In this document: piece by piece, positions 30,018 through 39,234 of the stretch
Numbering within the stretch: position 1 is the first letter of the stretch
Layout: every line of letters begins with the position of its first letter
Source: Roseomonas elaeocarpi
Lineage (GTDB): Bacteria; Pseudomonadota; Alphaproteobacteria; Acetobacterales; Acetobacteraceae
DNA: 64,000 nucleotides
Direction: 5' to 3'
NCBI RefSeq assembly: GCF_042433915.1
Contig: NZ_JBHLUN010000001.1
Location: 248,001-312,000 of the forward strand
Notes under the pieces: generated by a model
Seen by the model: only the letters and a program-made list of their open reading frames with translations
Database searches by the model: none
What the model was told of the DNA's origin: nothing
Program-made: the position numbers and the translations under genes

Positions 30018-30021
30018 GATC

Positions 30022-30909
30022 ATGAGCTGGGAAGGCAAGCCCGAGCCGGTGCCGCTGGCGCCTGCCAATCGCGCGCCGCTGGCGCCGGAATACCCCTGGC
30101 CGGCGGGCAACAAGGCGGCGATGTTCCTGAGCTTCGACGTCGATGCCGAGAGCGCCTGGACCGCCAAGGACCCCGCCCGCTACGGCGAGCTGGTGACCAT
30201 GAGCTTCGGCGGCTTCGAGGCGCGCGTGGGCGTGCCGAAGCTGCTGGAGCTGCTGCGGGAAGAAGGGATGAAGGCCACCTTCTTCATCACCGGCTGGTCG
30301 GTCGAGGCGCATCCCGCGATGTGCGAGGCGATCCTGCGCGACGGGCACGAGATCGGCCATCACGGCTTCCACCACCTGATGCCGATGCCGGGCGACCCGA
30401 GCCTGGTGGAGGAGGTGGACCGCGGCCTCGACAGCCTCAAGCGGCGCCTGGGCGTGGTGCCGGTGGGCTATCGCGCGCCGTCGGGCGAGAGCTGCGAGGA
30501 GCTGCGCGTGCTGCTGAAGGAAAGGGGGCTGCTGTATTCCTCCTCCTGGCGCGACGACGTGCGGCCCTACCGGCACCTGCTGGACGACGGCACGCCGGGG
30601 CTGATCGAGCTGCCGGTGACCATGACCTACGACGACTGGCTGTATGGCTTGTCGCAGCGCTACAGCCCGCGTTCCATGTTCCCGGCCGAGCACGTGCTGT
30701 CGATCTGGAAGGACGAGCTGGCGGAAACGCGCGACTGGGGCGGTATGGTGACCACCGTGCTGCACCCGCAGGTCAGCGGCCGGCCGATGCGCCTTCGCCT
30801 CCTGCGCAACTTCCTGCGCTACGCCCGCGACTTCGGCGACGTGTGGATCGCGACGGGCGAACAGATCGCGGCGCATTTCGCCGCCTGCGAGAAGGGAGAC
30901 CGGGCATGA
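30022..30909 (+). CDS. Polysaccharide deacetylase family protein (PuuE-like)
   Basis: 295 aa, no signal peptide, NodB-type fold. Metal/catalytic motifs: LSFDVDAES (Asp), KATFFITGW, and HEIGHHGFHH (His pair), then GYRAPSG. Cytoplasmic members of this group include the allantoinase PuuE and amide hydrolases rather than true polysaccharide deacetylases. Placement inside an amino acid importer and beside an N-carbamoyl hydrolase favours hydrolysis of a small cyclic amide or N-acyl compound. Starts 4 bp after the preceding stop and overlaps the next gene by 4 bp. Confidence 0.83.
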   Translation: MSWEGKPEPVPLAPANRAPLAPEYPWPAGNKAAMFLSFDVDAESAWTAKDPARYGELVTMSFGGFEARVGVPKLLELLREEGMKATFFITGWSVEAHPAMCEAILRDGHEIGHHGFHHLMPMPGDPSLVEEVDRGLDSLKRRLGVVPVGYRAPSGESCEELRVLLKERGLLYSSSWRDDVRPYRHLLDDGTPGLIELPVTMTYDDWLYGLSQRYSPRSMFPAEHVLSIWKDELAETRDWGGMVTTVLHPQVSGRPMRLRLLRNFLRYARDFGDVWIATGEQIAAHFAACEKGDRA

Positions 30910-31757
30910 GCGCGCGCCGCATCCTGCTCGCCGCCGCGGCGGTGCTGCTGCCGCTGCTGGGCGCCGCGCCGGTCTGGGCGCAGTCCCCCGCGGCCGACCT
31001 GCCGGAGGCGATCCGCAAGCAGGGCTTCATCCGCGTGGGCATCGAGGCGACCTATCCGCCGATGGCCTACAAGGACCCGGCCACCAACGAGCGGCGCGGC
31101 ATCAACGTCGACCTGCTGAACGCGCTGGGCAAGGTGATGGGCGTCGAGATCCGCTACGAGGAGATGGCCTTCGCGCAGCTGATCCCGGCCGTCACCACCG
31201 AGCGCGTGGACTTCAGCGGCACCGCCATGAGCGACACCGCGGCGCGCCGGGAAACGCTGAGCTTCGTGGATTACCTGTCCACCGGGGCGCAGATCTTCAC
31301 CACCACCGCCCAGGCGCGCGGCGCCAAGGAGGCGGTGGACTTCTGCGGCCGCAGCGTCGCCACGCCGCGCACCACCAACTATCCGCGCCAGGTTCAGGAA
31401 TGGAGCGACGCGCACTGCGTCGCCGCCGGCAAGCCGCCGATCCGCGTGATCGGCACCGACGGCGCCGCGGCGTCCCGCCTCGACCTGCAGCAGGGCCGGG
31501 CCGACGGCGCGGTGCTGGGCGCGGAATACGTGGTGTACCTCCAGTCGCTCGAGCCCGGTAATTTCGTGACCGTGGGGGCGCCGATCACGCGCGGGCTGTT
31601 CGGCCTGGCCTTCGCCAAGAAGGACGCGGCGCTGCGCGATGCCGTGGCGGCCGGGCTGCAGCGGATGGTGGCGGACGGCTCCTACGCCGAGATCGTGCGC
31701 CGCAACGGGATGGAGCGGCAGGCGCTGACCGCCATCACCGTGGACCAGGGCGAGTAA
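30906..31757 (+). CDS. Second amino acid ABC transporter substrate-binding protein
   Basis: 283 aa, SBP family 3, paralogous to the product at 29181 (shared GIEATYPPMAYKDPATNERRG, MSDTAARRETLSFVDYLSTGAQIF and MVADGSYAEIVRRNG). Signal peptide cleaved after WAQ. ATGA overlap with the deacetylase gene, and an intrinsic terminator 10 bp after the stop marks the end of this operon. Confidence 0.9.
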   Translation: MSARRILLAAAAVLLPLLGAAPVWAQSPAADLPEAIRKQGFIRVGIEATYPPMAYKDPATNERRGINVDLLNALGKVMGVEIRYEEMAFAQLIPAVTTERVDFSGTAMSDTAARRETLSFVDYLSTGAQIFTTTAQARGAKEAVDFCGRSVATPRTTNYPRQVQEWSDAHCVAAGKPPIRVIGTDGAAASRLDLQQGRADGAVLGAEYVVYLQSLEPGNFVTVGAPITRGLFGLAFAKKDAALRDAVAAGLQRMVADGSYAEIVRRNGMERQALTAITVDQGE

Positions 31758-31766
31758 CGCCCGCCC

Positions 31767-31804
31767 GCCGGCGGCGCGGCCTCGCCTGCCGCCGGCTTTT
31801 TCTT
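31767..31804 (+). terminator. Intrinsic terminator
   Basis: GCCGGCGGC (31767-31775) pairs perfectly with GCCGCCGGC (31788-31796) across a 12-nt loop and is followed at once by TTTTTCTTT. It closes the importer/deacetylase operon and separates it from the DppA-like receptor gene at 31832. Confidence 0.88.
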
Positions 31805-31831
31805 TCCCGATCACCGCCGGAAATCCTGCCG

Positions 31832-33409
31832 ATGCTTCGTCGCACGCTGTTCAAGGCGGCCGCCGCCGCGCCCATGCTCGCCCTGCCGGGCCTCGCCCGC
31901 GCCGCGAGCGACACCACGCTGCGCTTCGTGCCGGTGATCGACCTCGCCTTCACCGACCCGATCTTTTCCACGGCCCAGGTGTCGCGCAACCACGGCTTCA
32001 TGGTGTTCGACACGCTCTACGGCGTGAACACGAAGCTCGAGGCCTCGCCGCAGATGGTGGAAGGGCACACGGTCGAGGCCGACGGCAAGCTGTGGAACCT
32101 GCGGCTGCGCGACGGCCTCCTGTGGCACGACGGCGAGCGCGTGCTGGCGCGCGACTGCGTGGCGAGCATCCGGCGCTGGGCGAAGCGCGACGCCTTCGGC
32201 GCGGCGCTGATGGAGGCCACCGACGATCTCTCGGCCCCCGACGACCGCACGATCCGCTTCCGGCTGAAGCGGCCCTTCCCGCTGCTGCCCGACGCGCTGG
32301 GCAAGGCGGCGGTGCAGGCCTGTTTCATGATGCCCGAGCGGCTGGCCAGCACCGACCCGTTCAAGCAGATCCCCGAGGTCGTGGGCTCCGGCCCCTTCCG
32401 CTTCAAGGCGGATGAGCGCGTGCCGGGTGCCCGCAACGTGTACGAGCGCTTCGATCGCTACCGCCCGCGCGCGAGCGGCGTGGCGGACTGGACCGCGGGC
32501 CCGAAGGTCGTGCACTACGACCGCGTCGAATGGACCACCATGCCCGACGCCGCCACCGGCACTTCGGCCGTGCAGGCGGGCGAGCAGGACTGGCAGGAAA
32601 CCACGCCGCACGACCTGCTGCCGCTGCTGAAGAGTGATCCCAACATCCGCGTCACCGTGCTCGACCCGCGCGGCTACGACTGCCTGCTGCAGGTCAACCA
32701 CCTGCAGGCGCCCTTCAACAACCCCGCGATCCGCCGCGCGCTGTGGGGCGCGATCGACCAGGATGCCTTCATGTCGGCCGTGGCGGGCGAGGACCCGGCC
32801 TATCGCCAGACGCCGGCAGGCTACTTCTGCCCCGGCACGCCGATGGCGAGCGAGGTGGGGCTGGAGGTCCTGAAAGGTCCGCGCGACCCGGCCAAGGTCA
32901 AGGAAGCGCTGAAGGCCGCTGGCTATGCCGGCGAGAAGGTGGTGCTGCTGGTGCCGGCCGACAGCCTGGCGCAGAAGCCGCTGGGCGACGTGGCGGCGGG
33001 GATGCTGCGCGAGGTCGGCATGAACGTCGAGTACGTGGCGCTGGACTTCGCCTCCGTCTTGCAGCGTCGCGCCAAGAAGGGTCCGGTGGAGGAAGGCGGC
33101 TGGAGTGCCGTGGCCGCCAACTGGCAGGGCATCGACTGGCTCAACCCGGCGGCGCATATCCCGCTGCGCGGCGACGGCACCTATCCCGGCTGGTACAAGA
33201 GCGACCGCGTCACGGCGCTGCGCGACGGGTGGTTGCAGGCGCCCACGCTGGCGGAGCAGCAGCGCATCTGCCGCGAGATCCAGCAGGTCGCGGTGGAGGA
33301 GGTGCCCTTCTACCCGGTCGGCGTGTACCGTCAGCCCTCGGCCCACCGCAGCTCCATCACCGGCGTGCTGAACGGCACGGCGGTGTTCTGGAACGTGCGG
33401 CCGGCCTGA
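31832..33409 (+). CDS. ABC transporter substrate-binding protein, DppA/OppA family
   Basis: 525 aa SBP family 5. A signal of the type MLRRTLFKAAAAAPMLALPGLARA has a twin-arginine-like start (RRTLFK). Core motifs: RDGLLWHDGERVLARDCVASIRRWAKRD, GSGPFRF and VEWTTMPDAATGTSAVQAGEQDW. No dipeptide permease or ATPase genes are nearby, so it is an orphan receptor. It is closely related to the protein at 37216 in length and sequence, indicating local duplication. Followed by the amidohydrolase after 35 bp. Confidence 0.88.
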   Translation: MLRRTLFKAAAAAPMLALPGLARAASDTTLRFVPVIDLAFTDPIFSTAQVSRNHGFMVFDTLYGVNTKLEASPQMVEGHTVEADGKLWNLRLRDGLLWHDGERVLARDCVASIRRWAKRDAFGAALMEATDDLSAPDDRTIRFRLKRPFPLLPDALGKAAVQACFMMPERLASTDPFKQIPEVVGSGPFRFKADERVPGARNVYERFDRYRPRASGVADWTAGPKVVHYDRVEWTTMPDAATGTSAVQAGEQDWQETTPHDLLPLLKSDPNIRVTVLDPRGYDCLLQVNHLQAPFNNPAIRRALWGAIDQDAFMSAVAGEDPAYRQTPAGYFCPGTPMASEVGLEVLKGPRDPAKVKEALKAAGYAGEKVVLLVPADSLAQKPLGDVAAGMLREVGMNVEYVALDFASVLQRRAKKGPVEEGGWSAVAANWQGIDWLNPAAHIPLRGDGTYPGWYKSDRVTALRDGWLQAPTLAEQQRICREIQQVAVEEVPFYPVGVYRQPSAHRSSITGVLNGTAVFWNVRPA

Positions 33410-33444
33410 CGGGAACGAACGAGAGAAAAGCGGGAGAACGCAGC

Positions 33445-34848
33445 ATGGCCATCCTCGACCCCGGCAAGACCGCCATCTTCGGTTCCTACGTGCTGGCGGA
33501 GGTCGAGGGGCAGCCACGGGTGCTGCGCGACCACTGGGTGCTGACGGAAGGGCGCGAGATCGCCGCCGTCACGCCGACGAAGCCTGAAGGCGCGGAGATC
33601 GTGTTCGACGCGCCGGGCCGCTTCGTGCTGCCGGGGCTGATGAACCTCCATAACCACTGCTTCAGCGAGGCGGTGGCGCGCACCCATTCCGAGGACGGTG
33701 CGGGGCGCAAGAACAACCAGAGCATCGTCTATACCGTGCTGCTGCCGCTGACCAAGCGCGGCATCGAGATCCTGTCGCACGAGGAGCGGCTGGCGGTGGC
33801 GCGCATGGGCATCCTGCAGCTGCTCAAGGGCGGTGCCACCACCGCGATGGAGCCGTTCCGCAACGGCATCCCCGAGATGTTCGAGGCGGCCGAGGAGATG
33901 GGCCTGCGCTTCTACGGCGCGCCCTACCTGTTCTCCACCGCCGATGCGGTGGCCGGGCGCGACGGCACGGTGCGCTACGCCGCGGCCTCGGGCGGTGTGG
34001 ATGACGGCGCGGCGGACCTCGCCGCCTGGGACGCGCTGCACGAGGCCTGGGAAGGGCGCGACGAGGGGCGCATCCGCCTGGCGATGAGCCCGCACGCCAC
34101 CGACACCTGCGGCCCCGACCTGCTGCGCGCCGCGGCCGCGCGGGCGCGGGAACTGAACGTGCCGATCACCACGCACCTGGCGCAGAGCGCGGGCGAGGTG
34201 GCCACGATCGCGGCGCGCTACGACGGGCGCACGCCGGCGGAATACCTCGACTGGCTCGGGTTGTTGCCGGAGCTGCTGGCGGCGCACTGCATCGCCTCCA
34301 CCGACGCGGACCTGCGACTGATGGCCGCGCGTGGCGCCACGGTGCTGAACTGCCCGCGCGTCTTCGCCCGCGCCGGCACGGTGGCCTCCTTCGGGCGCTT
34401 CCGCGCGCAGGGCGTGCGCACCGTGATCGGCACCGACGGCTACAACATGGACCTGCTGGGCGAGATGAACGCGGCCGCGATGATCTCGAAGCTGATCGCG
34501 GGCGACGCCACGGTCGCGACGTCGCCGGAGATCATCGCCGCCGTCACCACCGAGGCGGCCGCCGCGATCAACCGCCCCGACCTCGGCCGCATCCGCGCCG
34601 GCGCCAAGGCGGACCTGACGGTGGTGGACCTGTCGCACCCGCACCTGCAACCGACCTACGAGCCGCAGCGCGCGCTGGTCTGGCTCGCCAACCGCGGCAA
34701 CGTCGACGTGGTGATGGTGGACGGGCGCGTGCTGCTGGGCGGCGGGCGATACCTGCACGGCGACGAGGCCGCCATCACCGCCGCCGGCGCCGCCGCGATC
34801 CGGCGCATCTGGGACCTGCCGGAAGCACGCGCCGCCTTCGAGGGGTGA
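33445..34848 (+). CDS. Amidohydrolase, deaminase type (SsnA/TrzN-like)
   Basis: 467 aa amidohydrolase superfamily. Metal-binding HxH is in PGLMNLHNHCF, further ligands appear in THLAQS, AAHCIAS and the catalytic Asp in VIGTDGYN. The C-terminal IRAGAKADLTVVDL...VWLANRGNVDVVMVDGRVL block is shared by guanine deaminases, chlorohydrolases and MTA/SAH deaminases. Probably cytoplasmic hydrolytic deamination or dechlorination of a heterocycle. Start at ATG 33445 (GGGAGAACGCAGC upstream). AB-hairpin copy 7 begins 7 bp after the stop (arm B). Confidence 0.87.
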   Translation: MAILDPGKTAIFGSYVLAEVEGQPRVLRDHWVLTEGREIAAVTPTKPEGAEIVFDAPGRFVLPGLMNLHNHCFSEAVARTHSEDGAGRKNNQSIVYTVLLPLTKRGIEILSHEERLAVARMGILQLLKGGATTAMEPFRNGIPEMFEAAEEMGLRFYGAPYLFSTADAVAGRDGTVRYAAASGGVDDGAADLAAWDALHEAWEGRDEGRIRLAMSPHATDTCGPDLLRAAAARARELNVPITTHLAQSAGEVATIAARYDGRTPAEYLDWLGLLPELLAAHCIASTDADLRLMAARGATVLNCPRVFARAGTVASFGRFRAQGVRTVIGTDGYNMDLLGEMNAAAMISKLIAGDATVATSPEIIAAVTTEAAAAINRPDLGRIRAGAKADLTVVDLSHPHLQPTYEPQRALVWLANRGNVDVVMVDGRVLLGGGRYLHGDEAAITAAGAAAIRRIWDLPEARAAFEG

Positions 34849-34855
34849 GGGAGCG

Positions 34856-35131
34856 CTGTGGCCAGGAAGGGGGAGAAGGTGTTCTCCCCCTCCCCGGACC
34901 CCTCCCTCTCATCTTTTTCTCCGACGCTGCCGCGGGCAGGTGGCCAGGGTCGTGCGCTCTGGCTCACCGAGCCGGAGCGAGGGACAGGTCCGTTCGTGCT
35001 GACAGGGAATTTGATTCTTTTCAGCAGCGCTGGCGGTGCCGTACCGCGATTGGCTCTGGGCGTTCCCGCGGCAGCGTCTCAAAGAAAGATGAGTGGGGGT
35101 CTGGGGGAGAGAATTCCTTCTCTCCCCCGGA
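34856..35131 (-). repeat. AB-hairpin element, copy 7 (B to A on the plus strand)
   Basis: 276 bp between convergent genes (7 bp after the amidohydrolase stop, 12 bp before the oxidoreductase stop). Arm-B hairpin pairs completely in the A-to-B sense with G-U only; loop CACC. Internal hairpin has one G-T (GCTCTGGCTC/GAGCCGGAGC). Confidence 0.9.
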
Positions 35132-35143
35132 ACCGGCGCCACC

Positions 35144-36160
35144 TCAGCCGACGCGGACCACCAGCTTGCCGAAGTTGCGGCCTTCCAGCAGGCCGATGAA
35201 GGCCTCGGGCGCGTGCTCCAGACCATCCACGATGTCCTCGCGGTAGCGGACGCGGCCGTCCTTGATCCAGCCGGCCATCTCGGTGCGGAACTCGGGCTGT
35301 TGCGCCGCGAATTCGCGCTGGATGAAGCCGCGGATCAGGAGGCTGCGGGACAGAACCTCGCGCATCATGCCGGGCAGGCGGTCGGTGTTGCCAGGGGTGG
35401 CACCGTTGTACTGCGACACGAGGCCGCAGACCGGCACGCGGGCGAAGGTGTTGAGCAGCGGGAAGACCGCGTCCCAGACGGCGCCGCCGACATTCTCGAA
35501 ATACACGTCCACGCCGTCGGGGCAGGCGGCGCGCAGCTGCTCGGCGAAGTCCGGCGCACGGTGGTCGAGGCAGGCCTCGAAGCCCAGCTCGTCGCGCACG
35601 AAGCGGCACTTCTCCGGGCCGCCGGCGACGCCCACGGCGCGGGCGCCGTGGATGCGGGCGATCTGCCCCACCGCCGAGCCCACGGGGCCGCTGGCGGCGG
35701 CGACCACCAGGGTTTCGCCGGGCTTGGGCTGGCCGATGTTGCGCAGGCCTGACCAGGCGGTGAAGCCTGGCATCCCCAGTACGCCGAGCGCGGTGGAAAG
35801 CGGCGCGGCCGCGGGGTCGAGCTTGCGCAGGTCCTTGCCGTCGGACAGAGCGTGCGTCTGCCAGCCGGAATAGCTCAGCACCACCTCGCCCGCGGCGTAG
35901 TCGGGATGGCGGCTTTCCACCACCTCGGCCACCGTGCCGCCTTCCATCACCGCGCCCAGCGGGTTGGGGGCGGCGTAGGATTTCCGGTCGTCCATCCGGC
36001 CGCGCATGTAGGGGTCGAGCGACAGGAACAGCACCCGCAGCAGCACCTGCCCCTCGGCGGGTGTGGGGATGGGCATGGGCTCGATCCGGAAGTTCTCCGC
36101 CGTGGGGCGGCCGGTGGGGCGGCTGGCGAGAAGGACGCGGGTGCCGGCGGCGTTGCTCAT
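35144..36160 (-). CDS. NADP-dependent oxidoreductase, CurA/PTGR (2-alkenal reductase) family
   Basis: 338 aa zinc-free medium-chain reductase. Family marks: LSLDPYMRGRMDD near residue 50, GFTAWSGLRNIGQPKPGETLVVAAASGPVGSAVGQIA (cofactor loop), GVDVYFENVGG, and IDGLEHAPEAFIGLL-like C-terminus. It reduces alpha,beta-unsaturated ketones or aldehydes. Start at 36160 with AGAGG upstream. Arm A of copy 7 lies 12 bp beyond its stop. Confidence 0.9.
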   Translation of the reverse strand: MSNAAGTRVLLASRPTGRPTAENFRIEPMPIPTPAEGQVLLRVLFLSLDPYMRGRMDDRKSYAAPNPLGAVMEGGTVAEVVESRHPDYAAGEVVLSYSGWQTHALSDGKDLRKLDPAAAPLSTALGVLGMPGFTAWSGLRNIGQPKPGETLVVAAASGPVGSAVGQIARIHGARAVGVAGGPEKCRFVRDELGFEACLDHRAPDFAEQLRAACPDGVDVYFENVGGAVWDAVFPLLNTFARVPVCGLVSQYNGATPGNTDRLPGMMREVLSRSLLIRGFIQREFAAQQPEFRTEMAGWIKDGRVRYREDIVDGLEHAPEAFIGLLEGRNFGKLVVRVG

Positions 36161-36359
36161 GCGAGGGGGCCTCTGCGGTCGTGGAGGAGGGCATGTCGGC
36201 AGCGGGGCGGGGTGGGGCAAGGCCGGGGGACACTGGTGGTAGGCGGCGCTCAGCGCGTGCCGGATCGTGCCACCTTGGTGGTGCTGGGTTGGCGCTGCGG
36301 GCCTGGCAGGGTCGTTGCCTGATCGGTCGCGCCGCGGGGCGGCGTGGCGTGGGGGAGGC

Positions 36360-36767
36360 TCAGCGGCCGCGCAGCAGGTCGTCGCCGCTGCGGCCGATAC
36401 CCTCCGGCGCGGCGGCCCCGCCATAGGGGTTCGCCAGGTAGGGCAGCGCCGCGCCCAGTGCCGGGTCCAGCGCGGGCGGGGGCGCCACCGCGGCCGGGGC
36501 CGCCGGGCAGTCGGCCTGGAGCACGCCGCAGTCCCAGCGGAAGCCGTCGGGGCGGCCGGTGATGCTGCCGCCGCGCTCGAAGCGGCACACGCACTGCTTG
36601 CCGGCGAGGCAGGCCGCCACACCCTCGCGCGGGCGGTTGCACACGGGCATCGGCGGGGCGCCGGCGGGAAAGGCGTCGCCGAAGCGGTCCAGGCGGGCGT
36701 CGAGGTCGCCGTCCGCCAGGGCGGGCTGGGCGAGGAGGAGCAGGAGCGCGAGGAGCGGGCGGATCAT
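36360..36767 (-). CDS. Small secreted cysteine-containing protein, unknown function
   Basis: 135 aa. Clear Sec signal (MIRPLLALLLLLAQPALADG). The mature part has six cysteines (VCNRPREG, AACLAG, CVCRFERGG, DCGVLQADC), probably paired in the periplasm, then an Ala/Pro-rich tail. I do not recognise a family. Flanked by 199 bp before the oxidoreductase start and a repeat-bearing gap on the other side. Confidence 0.7.
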   Translation of the reverse strand: MIRPLLALLLLLAQPALADGDLDARLDRFGDAFPAGAPPMPVCNRPREGVAACLAGKQCVCRFERGGSITGRPDGFRWDCGVLQADCPAAPAAVAPPPALDPALGAALPYLANPYGGAAAPEGIGRSGDDLLRGR

Positions 36768-37215
36768 GCGGCGGAGGCTGCGCCGACGCGTGCTGGCGGA
36801 TCGTTAACGGCCCGCGGGACCGACGTGGCATCGCGCCGTGTGGCGCTGCCCGGCGTGACCTGGCCCGACTTGGCTCAGCCCGGCGTGGTCGTCCGGTGTG
36901 GTCGTCCGGCGTGGTCGTCCGACTGGGCCCAACCCGGCGTGGTTGTCCGGCGTGGCCCAACCCGGCGCGATCACGCCTGGTATGAACCGGCGCGGGCCCG
37001 CCGGGTGGGACAGTCCGGTGCGTGCCCCGCCCGCCGCATCCTGACGAACCGGACCGCGCCCGGTGCCCGCCCGCCGTGAGGAGCGTGGCGGAAGGTAGCG
37101 GCGAAAAGCGGCTCCCCCCCCCGCCATGGGGCTTTGACAGCCGCCCTGGCCGGCGCTGACATGGCACCCAGGCGCCGCCTCGAGACGGTGCCGCGACGTC
37201 CAGGGAAACACCGTC
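36768..37215. repeat. Intergenic region with 13-bp GGCGTGGTCGTCC repeats
   Basis: 448 bp between divergent genes. From about 36849 to 36970 the sequence is made of variants of GGCGTGG: three near-identical 13-bp units (GGCGTGGTCGTCC, GGTGTGGTCGTCC, GGCGTGGTCGTCC; 36882-36920), then GGCGTGGTTGTCC and CGGCGTGGCCCAACC copies, interspersed with GGCCCAACCC. No coding frame. The promoter for the receptor gene at 37216 must lie between the repeats and the gene. Confidence 0.6.
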
Positions 37216-38823
37216 ATGTACCGCCGCTCCTTTCTCGCGGCGGGCGCCGGCCTCGCCGCGCTCGCCGCCCCGTCGCTGTCCCGCGCCCAGGGGAGCGGAG
37301 GAGGGGCCAAAGGCAGCCCGGACGTGCTGCGCTTCGTGCCGGCGGCCGATATCCCGGCGCTCGACCCGATCTGGACCACGGCCTCGCAGACGCGCGATCA
37401 CGCCTTCCTGATCTACGACACGCTCTACGGCCTCGATGAGTCGCTGAAGCCGCAGCCGCAGATGGTGGCCGGCCACGTGGTGGAGAATGACGGCCGCCTG
37501 TGGCGCATGACGCTGCGCGAGGGCTTGCGCTTCCACGACAACACGCCGGTGCTGGCGCGCGACTGCGTGGCCTCGATCCGCCGCTGGGCGGTGCGCGACA
37601 GCTTCGGGCAGTCGCTGATGGCGATCACGGAGGAGCTGTCGGCGCCCGACGACAAGACCGTCGTGTTCCGCCTCAGGTCGCCCTTTCCGCAGCTGCCGGC
37701 GGCGTTGGCCAAGTATTCCTCGCCGGTCTGCGTGATCATGCCGGAACGGCTGGCGAAGACCGATGCCTTCACGGCGGTGACCGAGCCGACCGGCAGCGGG
37801 CCCTTCCGCTTCCTCGCGGGGGAGCGCGTGGCGGGCTCGCGCATGGCCTATGAGCGCTTCGACGGCTACGTGCCGCGGCCGGACGGCGTGGCGCAGGGCT
37901 CGGCCGGGCCCAAGGTCGCGCATTTCAAGCGGGTCGAGTTCCTGGTGATGCCCGACGGCGCCACCGCCGCCTCGGCGCTGCAGCGGGGCGAGGTGGACTT
38001 CCTGCGCTGGCCGCTGATCGACCTGGTGCCGATGCTGCGCGAGGCGCCGGGCGTGGCGGTCACGGTGATCGAGCCGCTGGGGCTGGTGGGCAAGTTCCGC
38101 TTCAACCACCTCCATGCGCCGTTCAACGACGCGGGCGTGCGCCGCGCGATCCTGCCGGCATTCTCGCAGGCGGACTACATGCAGGCGGCCAATGGCGCCG
38201 ACACGACGCTGTGGCGCGACGGGGCGGGCTTCTTCACGCCGGGCACCGCCATGGCCTCGGACGCGGGGATGGAGGCGCTGACCGCGCCGCGCGACATCAA
38301 GAGGGCCAAGGACGCGCTCGCCGCGAGTTCGTACAAGGGCGAGAAGGTGGTGGTGATGATGCCCACCGACTTCCCGATCTACAACGCCATGGCCGAGGTC
38401 ACCGGGGAGCTGCTGCGCGCGATCGGCTTCAACGTCGACGTGCAGGCGATGGACTGGGCCACCGCCATGCAGCGCCGAGCCAAGCCCGACCCGGTGGAGG
38501 CCGGCGGCTGGAGCATCTTCCACACCGGCCAGGGCGGCTCGGAGGAGCTCAGCCCGGTCAGCAACATCTGGCTGCGCGGCAACGGCAAGTCCGCCGCCCC
38601 GGGCTGGCCCGAAAGCCCGAAGCTGGAAGCGCTGCGCACCGAGTGGCTCGGCGCGCCCGACGAGGCCTCGCAGAAGCGCATCGCGCGCGACATCCAGCTC
38701 CAGGCCTTCCAGGACCTGCCCTATATCCCGACCGGACAGCTCTTCTCGCCGGTGGCGCACCGGGCGGACCTGCAGGGCGTGGTCAAGGGCTTGCCGGCCT
38801 TCTGGAACATCCGCCGGGTCTGA
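37216..38823 (+). CDS. ABC transporter substrate-binding protein, DppA/OppA family (paralogue)
   Basis: 535 aa SBP family 5 with a RRSFLAAGAGLAALAAPSLSRA export signal. Shares with the 31832 product the opening LRFVPAADIPALDPIWTTA, RDCVASIRRWAVRDSFG, TGSGPFRFLAGERV and the final PTGQLFSPVAHRADLQGV...FWNIR. Another orphan receptor without permease or ATPase genes in the window. AB-hairpin copy 8 starts 27 bp after the stop with arm A facing it. Confidence 0.9.
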   Translation: MYRRSFLAAGAGLAALAAPSLSRAQGSGGGAKGSPDVLRFVPAADIPALDPIWTTASQTRDHAFLIYDTLYGLDESLKPQPQMVAGHVVENDGRLWRMTLREGLRFHDNTPVLARDCVASIRRWAVRDSFGQSLMAITEELSAPDDKTVVFRLRSPFPQLPAALAKYSSPVCVIMPERLAKTDAFTAVTEPTGSGPFRFLAGERVAGSRMAYERFDGYVPRPDGVAQGSAGPKVAHFKRVEFLVMPDGATAASALQRGEVDFLRWPLIDLVPMLREAPGVAVTVIEPLGLVGKFRFNHLHAPFNDAGVRRAILPAFSQADYMQAANGADTTLWRDGAGFFTPGTAMASDAGMEALTAPRDIKRAKDALAASSYKGEKVVVMMPTDFPIYNAMAEVTGELLRAIGFNVDVQAMDWATAMQRRAKPDPVEAGGWSIFHTGQGGSEELSPVSNIWLRGNGKSAAPGWPESPKLEALRTEWLGAPDEASQKRIARDIQLQAFQDLPYIPTGQLFSPVAHRADLQGVVKGLPAFWNIRRV

Positions 38824-38850
38824 GCGGCGGCTGATCCTGCGCGGCGCTGT

Positions 38851-39129
38851 CCCGGGGGAGAGAAGGAGCTCTCTCCCCCGGACCCCCTCTCATCTTCTTT
38901 TGGGACGCTGCCGCGGGGCGGTGTTGGAGTGGTCGCGAAACGGCGGCCGCGGGTGTTTCTGAAAAGAACAGGCTTCCTGTCAGCCCTGGCTGAACCGTCC
39001 TTCGCTCCGGCTCGATGAGCCGGAGCGCACCGCCCCAGCCACGTTCCCGCGGCAGCGTCCTGAAAAAAGATGAGGGGCGAGGGGTCCGGGGAGGGGGAGA
39101 ATTCCTTCTCCTCCTCCCCGGGACAACGG
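38851..39129 (+). repeat. AB-hairpin element, copy 8 (A to B)
   Basis: 279 bp between two plus-strand genes. The arm-A loop differs from the other copies (GGAGCT in place of GGAATT) while the surrounding stem is unchanged. Arm B has a 16-bp stem with a single G-U and loop TTCC. It is the last recognisable copy; none occurs in the remaining 25 kb. Confidence 0.9.
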
Positions 39130-39234
39130 TCACCCTCCGAACCCTCCTGCCGCAAAGCAACCGCCCCGATGCTGCGGCGCGCAAACACCCGCGTGCTGCC
39201 GCGTTGCCCCCTGCGACAGGGGGCGTGAGGTGAC

